Positions 1-5,721 of a stretch of 7,544 nt of DNA are shown here, one piece after another. Position 1 is the first letter of the stretch. Each line of letters begins with the position of its first letter. The stretch is taken from NCBI GenBank assembly GCA_013696905.1, contig JACCXP010000001.1, positions 1-7,544 on the forward strand, in the 5' to 3' direction. The notes under the pieces were generated by a model. It was not told the origin of the DNA. It searched no databases and saw only the letters and a program-made list of their open reading frames with translations. Made by a program: the position numbers and the translations under genes. This DNA comes from Thermoleophilaceae bacterium. GTDB lineage: Bacteria > Actinomycetota > Thermoleophilia > Solirubrobacterales > Thermoleophilaceae.

Positions 1-280
1 CGGGCGGGCTCGCGGTGGCTTCGGTGACCGGCAAGCAACCGTGTGGACCGTCCAGCTAGGCGTCCCTTGAGCCAAGCGCCCTTCCGCTGAACAACGGCGG
101 CGCCCGCTTGACGGGCTCGATTCTTCCAGGGTGAGTAGTGAAGCCGTTTGAGGTCAGCCGCCTCGTAGCGGCGGGGTGGTGGTTAACTAGGACGTTCGGG
201 CACAACGCCCGCTCCTCTGCAACGCTCCTTGCGCAGCCCCGCCGGAGCCTGCCGTCGCCTACATTATGTCGGAAGGCACC
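1..280. other. Non-coding 5' flank of the L,D-transpeptidase gene
   Basis: I find no credible complete gene here. Two plus-strand frames are open from the window edge and stop at 57-59 (TAG) and 68-70 (TGA); either could be the last codons of an upstream gene, but neither is recognisable. Three short perfect dyads follow: GCCCG/CGGGC at 102-116 (5-nt loop), GCCGC/GCGGC at 157-172 (6-nt loop) and CGGGC/GCCCG at 197-211 (5-nt loop). The first could end an upstream transcript, although the T-run after it is poor. TTGACG at 108-113 resembles a -35 box, but no good -10 follows at normal spacing. The region does not match the ydaO aptamer present at 1781-1922. Confidence 0.4.
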
Positions 281-1312
281 ATGCGGGCCGCGATTATCAG
301 CCTTTCGACGCTCGTCGTTTTCCTGACCGCCGGGGGGATCACCGCCTACGACGCCTCGCGCGACGACCTGATCGCCACGGGCGTGACGGTGGGGGGAATC
401 GACATCGGCGGTCTACGTGCGGGCGAGGTGCGCGTGCTGCTGGATCGACGCCTGGCGAGGCCTCTCGAGCGACCGATGAGCGTCGAGGTCGAGGGTAGGC
501 GCTTCAGCTTGCCGGCCCGCCGAGCGCGGGTGACGGTAGATGTCGAGGCAAGCGTGCAGGATGCGCTGGCAAAGAGCCGGCAGGGAGGCCCGCTCAGTCG
601 GCTCGCCCGCGACCTCAGCAAGGAGCCGCTCGGGGCCGATCTCTCGCCCCGCGTGACCCACTCCCGCGGGGCGGTAAGGAGCTTCGCCCGCCGCGTCAAG
701 CGGGCGTTCGATCGCCCCGCCCGCGATGCGCGCCTTCGCTACTCGGCAACTGGGCTGCGCAGAGTTCGGTCCAAGGCGGGAGCGACGCTGTCCGCCCGCC
801 GGCTCGAGCGCCGGCTGAGCACCGAGCTCGCCCTCCCGGACGGGGATCGTCGAGTCACCGCGCGTCTGAAGACGGTCGAGCCGAAAGTCAGCACCCGAGA
901 GCTGGCGGCCAGGTACCCGACGTTCATCACCGTTGACCGCAAGCGCTTCGAGCTCCGCTTCTTCCAGAAGCTTCGGTTAGTGAAGAAGTACCGGATCGCG
1001 GTCGGCAAGGTCGGCCTCGAGACCCCGGCCGGGCTGTACAACGTCCAGAACAAGGCGATCGACCCGGCTTGGAGCGTGCCCGACCGCGAGTGGGCCGGCG
1101 ACCTCGCCGGCAAGGTGATTCCGGGCGCCACGCCGGAGAACCCAATCAAGGCACGCTGGATGGGGATCTACGCCGGAGCCGGGATCCACGGCACCGACGA
1201 CACGGCGTCGCTTGGGACTAACGCCTCGCATGGCTGCATCCGCATGTCGATCCCCGCCGTCAAGCAGCTCTACCGGAGCGTCGAGGTCGAGACGCCTGTG
1301 TTCATCGCCTGA
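281..1312 (+). CDS. Membrane-anchored L,D-transpeptidase (YkuD family) with PG_binding_4-like domain
   Basis: L,D-transpeptidases make 3-3 peptidoglycan cross-links outside the membrane, using an active-site cysteine. With the ATG at 281 the protein has 343 residues. Residues 1-22 form one hydrophobic signal anchor. GVTVGGIDIGGL (about 35-46) is the usual opening of a PG_binding_4/VanW-associated domain, followed by an Arg-rich alpha/beta stretch to about 205. The YkuD domain fills about 210-343. Its signature is complete: H303 in HGTDD, then SHGCIRM with H317, C319 and R321, so the enzyme should be active. I chose 281 over the in-frame ATG at 266 because GGAAGG (271-276) sits 4 nt before it, while 266 has no close ribosome binding site and would add five polar residues before the anchor. 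The gene stands alone, with about 600 nt before the next gene on this strand. The family call is firm; the native acyl acceptor cannot be read from sequence. Confidence 0.93.
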   Translation: MRAAIISLSTLVVFLTAGGITAYDASRDDLIATGVTVGGIDIGGLRAGEVRVLLDRRLARPLERPMSVEVEGRRFSLPARRARVTVDVEASVQDALAKSRQGGPLSRLARDLSKEPLGADLSPRVTHSRGAVRSFARRVKRAFDRPARDARLRYSATGLRRVRSKAGATLSARRLERRLSTELALPDGDRRVTARLKTVEPKVSTRELAARYPTFITVDRKRFELRFFQKLRLVKKYRIAVGKVGLETPAGLYNVQNKAIDPAWSVPDREWAGDLAGKVIPGATPENPIKARWMGIYAGAGIHGTDDTASLGTNASHGCIRMSIPAVKQLYRSVEVETPVFIA

Positions 1313-1739
1313 CAAGCGTTGCACTTGCGAGCGGGCGCTGCCTCCAACCGTGGGCTAGGACATCCGCATATCCGACCGAGCGCGTTTCCGGAGCCAGCGT
1401 CGCTCCCGGTGGGTTGGTCCAATCAAGCCGGGGGTCGAGGCAGTAGCGGCAAAAAGGGGGGCTTGCCGGAGACCAGAGAGCGGCGGCCCCGAAGGACGGC
1501 GCACCGGGCGGACCCGCCGTGGCGGGGGGCGCTCTGAAGCGCCTGCGCGAACGAGGAGTCGGGTTTCGCAGCGGCCCCCGCAGACGAGAGCGGTCTCATG
1601 CTGGGCGAGGCCGGGGAGCTCGGCGGCGAGCAGTGGTCAGCTCGTAGCTCGCTCCTACGCATACTCGGACTTCTGGGCCGAACTTGAGGTCGCTGTCAAG
1701 CCAGGCGCGGCCGGTTCGACGCGAGAGCGGGACTCGAGG
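1313..1739. other. Long hairpin-rich intergenic stretch, no gene recognised
   Basis: No frame on either strand gives a recognisable protein or a convincing ribosome binding site with a start; the open frames look like GC-driven chance. What can be seen is a series of dyads. CGGCAA/TTGCCG at 1447-1468 carries six G's in its loop. CCCGC/GCGGG lies at 1513-1526, GGCGC/GCGCC at 1528-1543, and a bulged 8-bp stem at about 1544-1570 (TGCGcGAAC with GTTTCGCA). GCGAGC/GCTCGC lies at 1626-1652. I find no clear intrinsic terminator for the L,D-transpeptidase. The stretch may hold an unrecognised small RNA, a decayed gene, or only GC-rich spacer. Confidence 0.4.
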
Positions 1740-1767
1740 TTGTCGCGTGGAATCCGCCTGGTACAGT
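1740..1767 (+). promoter_or_regulatory. Probable sigma-70-type promoter for the riboswitch/M23 transcript
   Basis: TTGTCG (1740-1745) and TACAGT (1762-1767) are separated by 16 nt and resemble actinobacterial housekeeping -35 and -10 boxes. Transcription would start near 1774, just before the first conserved aptamer block at about 1787. That placement is the strongest support, because the riboswitch must lie wholly within the transcript. Confidence 0.6.
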
Positions 1768-1780
1768 CTCCGACGTCTTG

Positions 1781-1922
1781 TAGGCCTGCCGAATTCGCCG
1801 CCGGTCCAACCCGGTGGTGATACGGGGGAACCAGTAGTTGGGGCGAGTCGGTCGCATGCGACCGTAGCGCGGCTCTTTCGGCGCGAGCCCGGCAGCTAAC
1901 CCCGAAGGCGCGAAGAGAGAGG
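1781..1922 (+). promoter_or_regulatory. c-di-AMP riboswitch (ydaO/yuaA class) in the M23 leader
   Basis: The conserved blocks of the ydaO class appear in order: TGCCGAATTCG (1787-1797), GATACGGGGGAACCA (1819-1833), TTGGGGCGAGTC (1838-1849), GTAGCGC (1864-1870), then GAGCCCGGCAGCTAACCCCG (1885-1904) and AAGGCG (1905-1910). The variable peripheral stem is a perfect dyad, CGGTCGCA/TGCGACCG (1849-1864). Known members bind c-di-AMP and usually switch expression off; in Actinobacteria they commonly precede wall-lytic enzymes, as here. The loop CTCTTTC (1873-1879) can pair with GAGAGAG (1915-1921), in the place of the class's 3'-tail pseudoknot. That tail holds the M23 ribosome binding site GAGAGG (1917-1922). 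No terminator with a T-run lies between aptamer and start codon, so I infer control of translation initiation. Aptamer identity is strong; mechanism is inference. Confidence 0.93.
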
Positions 1923-1934
1923 CTTCTTCCTTTG

Positions 1935-3065
1935 ATGAACCGGCGATCGGCGGCGGTCTGGTGCGTTGTTCTGATGGCGGCTGGACTAACGGGCGCTGAG
2001 CGCGCAGCCGCTCAGTCGACCGGCGGCCAACCCGGCCCAGAGCCCTCGCGCGTGACCGCGGTGCGCTGCCTGCCGACGCCGTCGATGCCGTGCCCAGTGA
2101 ACGGTGCACTTGTCGTTGGGGGCAAGGCGGCCGTGCGCGGCAAGGACCTGCAGGCGACGAGGAGGGTCGTCTTCGAGGGTCGCCGCGGCGCGTCCGACGA
2201 CGTCGTCGTCAAGCCACGAGTCGTCGCTGCTCGCCATGTCGAGGCGGTCGTCTCGACACGGGCGCGCAGTGGTCCGGTGACGATCATCAACCGCTTCGGC
2301 GGCCGAGCCACGAGCCAGGTCCGAATCAGGGTCGAGCCCGCACCGATCGTCGCGCCTGAGTCCGAGCCCGGCGCGCCCCGCTTCTTCGCAGGGGCAAAGC
2401 GCCAGCCGCGCTTTTCGTTCACCGTGCGCCGTCCGCTGGAGGCACGCATCGAGCTGGTGCGTGAAGCAGACGGCAGCGTCGTCCAGACGTGGACGCTCGT
2501 CGCCGAGCCCGGTCAGCCCAAGGCCGTCAGCTGGGACGGACGCGGCCCCGGCGGCCCGCAGCCCGCTGGGCGCTACCGCTTCCGCCTGGTGGGCGAGGCG
2601 ACAAGCGCCGCCGTCCCTGCGGCCGAGAGCGACTCGAGCTTCTCCTACTACGACCAGGTCTTCCCCATCCGAGGAGCGCACGATCTGGGCCAAGGCGGCG
2701 CAAACAACTTCGGCGGCGGACGCGGCCACAAGGGACAGGACATGTTCGCCAAGTGCGGCACACCGGTGGTCGCCGCGCGTGGGGGAGAGGTGGAGTACGC
2801 GGGGTTTCACGCCGCCGCGGGAAACTACGTGGTGGTGAACGGGCAGGACGGCCTCGGCTATGTCTACATGCACATGCGCGCCGCGCCGCTCGTGCGCACA
2901 GGTCAGCGCATCCCCACGGGCCAGGCGCTCGGCGAGGTGGGCGAGACGGGCCGGGCGACCGGATGTCACTTGCACTTCGAGCTGTGGTCGGCGCCAGGCT
3001 GGTACAAGGGCGGGTCGGCGATCGATCCGCTGCCTCGGCTGCGGGCCTGGGATGCCTATAGCTGA
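1935..3065 (+). CDS. Secreted M23 (LytM-type) peptidoglycan endopeptidase with two Ig-like domains
   Basis: M23 enzymes are zinc metallopeptidases that cut peptidoglycan peptides outside the cell. The 376-residue protein starts with a signal peptide (about 1-27, ending AERAAAQS). Residues about 35-135 resemble an IPT/TIG fold (GALVVGGKAAVRGKDL) and carry two cysteines, C45 and C53, that may pair. Residues about 148-225 resemble a FlgD-type Ig domain (VSWDGRGPGG, then PAGRYRFRLVG). The catalytic domain covers about 242-370, with GHKGQD (H265, D269), YMHM (H313) and CHLHFE (H345, H347) all intact. The ribosome binding site GAGAGG (1917-1922) is 12 nt before the ATG at 1935 and 9 nt before an adjacent in-frame TTG at 1932, so either could be used. 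Its leader is the c-di-AMP riboswitch. The two non-catalytic domains probably act as spacers or wall-binding modules, which is inference. Confidence 0.93.
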   Translation: MNRRSAAVWCVVLMAAGLTGAERAAAQSTGGQPGPEPSRVTAVRCLPTPSMPCPVNGALVVGGKAAVRGKDLQATRRVVFEGRRGASDDVVVKPRVVAARHVEAVVSTRARSGPVTIINRFGGRATSQVRIRVEPAPIVAPESEPGAPRFFAGAKRQPRFSFTVRRPLEARIELVREADGSVVQTWTLVAEPGQPKAVSWDGRGPGGPQPAGRYRFRLVGEATSAAVPAAESDSSFSYYDQVFPIRGAHDLGQGGANNFGGGRGHKGQDMFAKCGTPVVAARGGEVEYAGFHAAAGNYVVVNGQDGLGYVYMHMRAAPLVRTGQRIPTGQALGEVGETGRATGCHLHFELWSAPGWYKGGSAIDPLPRLRAWDAYS

Positions 3066-3069
3066 GGGC

Positions 3070-3117
3070 GCTGACCCTCGGGTTCTCGCTGAGAGCGCCG
3101 AGGGAGGGTCTGTCAGC
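3070..3117 (+). terminator. Large imperfect hairpin after the M23 gene, probable terminator
   Basis: Starting 5 nt past the M23 stop, nested stems can form: GCTGA/TCAGC (3070-3074 with 3113-3117), CCCTCGG/CCGAGGG (3075-3081 with 3098-3104) and TCTC/GAGA (3084-3087 with 3091-3094). A rival 7-bp pairing is GACCCTC (3073-3079) with GAGGGTC (3104-3110). No T-run follows, which is frequent in high-GC Actinobacteria but leaves the call uncertain. It may end or weaken read-through from the riboswitch-controlled transcript into the sortase gene. Confidence 0.45.
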
Positions 3118-3172
3118 ATCTGCTGTGTGCCCCGACCGTGACCGCGCAGAGAGGGCAGACGTCGCTGCGGGT

Positions 3173-4018
3173 ATGAAGAGCCGCCCCGCCAAGCGTGCGA
3201 GCCGGCGTGCGGGCGCCTTCGCGGTCCTTGCGAGGCGCGGACGCGGACCAGGAGGCGCCCGAGGCTGGCGAGCAGTGTGGTCAGCCGCGGTTCGCTTCGC
3301 GGCCGCCGTCATAGTCACCCCGGGCGCGCTGCTGGTCGCGGACGCGACGATCACCGTGGCTTGGCAGGAGCCGATCTCGGCACTCAGGGCGCGTGGGGCG
3401 CAACAGCTGCTCGACCGCCAGCTCGACGCGGAGGCCACGGCCGTCGGCGAGGCCAGGGCGTCGGGAGAGAGGCCATCAAAGCGGCGAGTCGATCTCCTTG
3501 CCACCCAGCACGCCGACCGCACGCGCACGGGCGACGCGATCGGTCGGGTGGAACTGCCCACGCTCGACCGTCGCTACGCGCTCGTCGAAGGCGACGACCC
3601 GGCGAGCCTGCGCAAGGGGCCTGGGCACTACCCGGACACGCCGCTCCCCGGCCAGGGCGGCACGGTTGCGATAGCCGGGCACCGCACCACCTTCCTGGCG
3701 CCGTTTCGGCCGATCGACGAGCTGCGCCCGGGCGACCCAATCGTCGTGGCCATGCCCTATGCGCGCTTCACCTACCGCGTCGAGCGAACCCGGATAGTGC
3801 CGCCCACCGCGCTGTGGGTGAAGCGCCGCGTGCGCTATGAGCGCCTCATCCTCACCGCCTGCCACCCGCTCTACAGCGCCGCCCAGCGGATCGTCGTGTT
3901 CGCTCGTCTCGACACCAACCCTCCTCGGCGGTCGTTGACCGGCGCGGCCGGCGTTCCGGTCTACGGCTTTCCTCCGTCGATCTTTGCCCGGTCATCGCGC
4001 GCGGCAGCGGTCGGCTAG
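3173..4018 (+). CDS. Sortase, class E-like transpeptidase
   Basis: Sortases cut a C-terminal sorting signal on exported proteins and join them to the wall. From the ATG at 3173 the protein has 281 residues: an Arg-rich cytoplasmic tail (1-36), one membrane segment (about 37-60), an extracellular linker, and the sortase domain (about 122-248). The active site is complete: H170 in AIAGHRTT, C230 in LTACHPLY and R239 in SAAQR. The usual TLxTC cysteine motif reads ILTAC here. GHYPDTPLPGQGG before the histidine is typical of actinobacterial class E/D-like enzymes. The start is uncertain: an in-frame GTG at 3125 would add 16 residues, but it abuts the hairpin at 3070-3117, and neither start has a well-placed ribosome binding site (GAGAGGG at 3149-3155 is 17 nt from 3173). 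No protein in this window has an obvious LPxTG/LAxTG tail, so its substrates are encoded elsewhere. Confidence 0.9.
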   Translation: MKSRPAKRASRRAGAFAVLARRGRGPGGARGWRAVWSAAVRFAAAVIVTPGALLVADATITVAWQEPISALRARGAQQLLDRQLDAEATAVGEARASGERPSKRRVDLLATQHADRTRTGDAIGRVELPTLDRRYALVEGDDPASLRKGPGHYPDTPLPGQGGTVAIAGHRTTFLAPFRPIDELRPGDPIVVAMPYARFTYRVERTRIVPPTALWVKRRVRYERLILTACHPLYSAAQRIVVFARLDTNPPRRSLTGAAGVPVYGFPPSIFARSSRAAAVG

Positions 4019-4054
4019 GAGGAATGGCCTGTTCAACTCGTACGGAATGCGGAA

Positions 4055-4073
4055 GGGGCTCGGGCCTCGCCCC
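4055..4073. terminator. Possible bidirectional terminator between converging genes
   Basis: The 62-nt gap between the sortase stop (4018) and the LCP stop (4081) contains a GGGGC/GCCCC dyad with a 9-nt loop. It is the only strong stem in the gap and would form on either strand. There is no T-run, so the evidence is position plus the stem. Confidence 0.35.
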
Positions 4074-4080
4074 CGTTGCC

Positions 4081-5559
4081 TCAACCGAGTGCTCGAGCCG
4101 ACCGGGCGATGGACAGCATCTGCTGCTCAGACAGCTTCTGCAGCAGCGAGTTGGAAACCCAGAAGCAGCCTTCGCGCGTACGCCAGGCCACGAGGCGCAG
4201 ACGATCGCCGTCGTAGTGCAGCTCGAAGCGCCGGCCGTCAAGTTTGCGCGTCTCAGACGGGCGTTCGAGGATCGGCGGGTCCTTCCACGTGGTGCCCTGG
4301 ATCCCGTAGAAATCCCCGGTCGCCCGGGGGGTGCGCTGCACGACCATTCGGTAGGCGCTGTACACCCTGCCGTCCGGCGCGCGGATTCCGTAGACCCGCG
4401 GCTCGCCCACGTAGGAGCCCGACGGCGTGCGCTTGCGCGGGTAGAAGACGGGCTGCCTCCACTTGCGCGAGCCGACGATCTGCAACGCCTGCTGACGCCC
4501 GGCTGCGTTGCCGTCGGCGACCGCGGCCCGCGCCGCCCGCTTGCCGCGCCTGCGACGCACCGGTCGCGCGGTCGCTGGCTTCCTGGCGCCGCCACGGCGG
4601 CCCTCGCCCAAGAACTCGTCCGCGAGCCTGCGCACGCTGCGCTGGTCGGCGGTCACGTAGGCGACGCCCGCCGGGCTGATCTCATCCGCGCCGCGAAACT
4701 GCACCTCGCGGATTGGCTTGAACGCAGAGCGCGCGGCGATCTCGCCGAGGCGAAGCACCGCCTTGCGCGAGTCGATGTCTGACTCCGTGTAGGTCGAGAA
4801 CACCTTGAGCAGCCGCTGGCGGTCCGAGAAGACCTCGGCCACCCCCACCTGCTGTTTGGCTTGGCGCAGGAACTCCTGCTGGCGCGCCGCGCGCCCGAAG
4901 TCGCTGTCGCTCTTTCGATGGCGCACGTAGTCGAGCGCGGCTGAGCCACACAGCTTCTGGTAGCCCGGCATGATGTCGATCGTGGCGTAGCGCTCGGGGC
5001 CCGTGTTGTCGTTGAAGTAGCGCCGGTCGATGTCGACATAGACGCAGTCGATCGCGTCGATCGCCGCGCGGAAGCCCGCGAAGTCGACGTTGATGACGTG
5101 GTTGATGGAAAGACCCGTGAGTTGCTTGACCGTGCGTATGGTCAATCGTGCGCCGCCCTCGGCGTAGGCGGCGTTCAGCCGGTCGGTCCCGACGCCGGGA
5201 ATGCGCACCTTCAGGTCGCGCGGGAGCGACAGCAGCACGGTCGAGTCCTGCTCGGGATCGAGGCGCACGAGGATGATCGTGTCCGAGCGGGCGCCGCTCG
5301 AAAGCCCGCTCTGGACGTCCTGGGAGGTCTTGGCCCGCCTGTCGGAGCCGATCAGCATGATCGTCTGCGGCTTGCCGGCGTCGGCCTCCGCGACCTCGTC
5401 GCCGAGGTCGAGCGGCCCGGCCTCTTCGAAGGCGGTCACCACGCGGTCGATCTCGCGAAAGGCGGCGACGGCGGTGGCCGTGGCCGAGGCCGACATGATC
5501 ATCACGGCGCCGACCAAGAAGCGCAGCCACAGCGAGTGCCGGGGAGGCAGTTCAGGCAA
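4081..5559 (-). CDS. LCP (LytR-CpsA-Psr) family protein with a C-terminal extension
   Basis: LCP proteins are membrane-anchored phosphotransferases that move lipid-linked glycopolymers (teichoic-acid-like polymers, capsule, arabinogalactan) onto peptidoglycan. The 492-residue protein has a membrane segment at about 10-33. The LCP domain spans about 64-240, with GSDRR (71-75), RSDTIILVRLD (91-101), SLPRDLKV (111-118), LNAAYAEGG (128-136), a VDFAGF segment (158-163) and YVRHRKSDSDFGRAARQQ (211-228). These hold the Arg and Asp residues that bind the polyprenyl pyrophosphate and metal in known members. An Arg/Ala-rich linker (about 319-355) leads to an extra 130-residue C-terminal part (360-492) that is not the usual LytR_C domain. 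The start is a TTG with GGAG 9 nt upstream; the next Met lies inside the membrane segment. The gene follows the C39-like peptidase on the same strand after a 162-nt gap, so it may have its own promoter. Confidence 0.92.
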   Translation of the reverse strand: MPELPPRHSLWLRFLVGAVMIMSASATATAVAAFREIDRVVTAFEEAGPLDLGDEVAEADAGKPQTIMLIGSDRRAKTSQDVQSGLSSGARSDTIILVRLDPEQDSTVLLSLPRDLKVRIPGVGTDRLNAAYAEGGARLTIRTVKQLTGLSINHVINVDFAGFRAAIDAIDCVYVDIDRRYFNDNTGPERYATIDIMPGYQKLCGSAALDYVRHRKSDSDFGRAARQQEFLRQAKQQVGVAEVFSDRQRLLKVFSTYTESDIDSRKAVLRLGEIAARSAFKPIREVQFRGADEISPAGVAYVTADQRSVRRLADEFLGEGRRGGARKPATARPVRRRRGKRAARAAVADGNAAGRQQALQIVGSRKWRQPVFYPRKRTPSGSYVGEPRVYGIRAPDGRVYSAYRMVVQRTPRATGDFYGIQGTTWKDPPILERPSETRKLDGRRFELHYDGDRLRLVAWRTREGCFWVSNSLLQKLSEQQMLSIARSARALG

Positions 5560-5721
5560 GGGCAGCCACTCCAGATGCGAGCGACGCCGGGCTCACGTGA
5601 GAATGGTGGTTCAAGCGAGGTCGACAGCCGTGTCGCGACCGCTCTCGGGCCCCGCAGATCGGGTGATGTCCGGTCGATGGGTCGGACGAAACCGGCGCGA
5701 CGCGTGTCCGCTCGAGAAGGC
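5560..5721 (-). other. Spacer upstream of the LCP gene with a compact hairpin
   Basis: On the minus strand, positions 5640 to 5619 can form GGT/ACC plus CGACA/TGTCG around a CGGC tetraloop, with a 2-nt bulge. It could end the C39-like peptidase transcript or sit in the LCP leader. I find no convincing -35/-10 pair. The LCP ribosome binding site (TGGAG on the minus strand) lies at about 5569-5573. Confidence 0.25.

Noticed and set aside
1..80. SAM-riboswitch-like string ACCGGCAAGCAACCG at 27-41 near the window edge
   Set aside because: Only a short resemblance to the GGCAACC core. The flanking stems and other conserved blocks of SAM-I or SAM-IV are not visible, and the region is cut by the window edge.
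138..326. Short plus-strand open frame beginning with GTG at 138
   Set aside because: No ribosome binding site, Arg/Ser-rich composition, and it overlaps the start of the L,D-transpeptidase in another frame.
1598..1687. 29-codon open frame starting with ATG at 1598
   Set aside because: No ribosome binding site at useful spacing, no recognisable features, and the length is easily reached by chance at this GC content.
1630..1720. tRNA-like fragments (GTGGTCAGCTCGTAGCTC and GGTTCGA)
   Set aside because: No acceptor stem, anticodon arm or correctly spaced T arm can be formed around them.
1986..3119. 377-codon minus-strand open frame opposite the M23 gene
   Set aside because: It is the antisense shadow of a GC-rich gene with complete M23 motifs, and its translation matches no family I recognise.
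2527..3561. 344-codon minus-strand open frame across the M23/sortase junction
   Set aside because: Low-complexity Arg/Ser/Pro/Ala translation lying over two well-supported plus-strand genes.
3115..4123. 12-mer CAGCATCTGCTG repeated at 3115-3126 and 4112-4123
   Set aside because: A few repeated 12-mers are expected by chance in 7.5 kb; one copy lies in LCP coding sequence and nothing else is shared around them.
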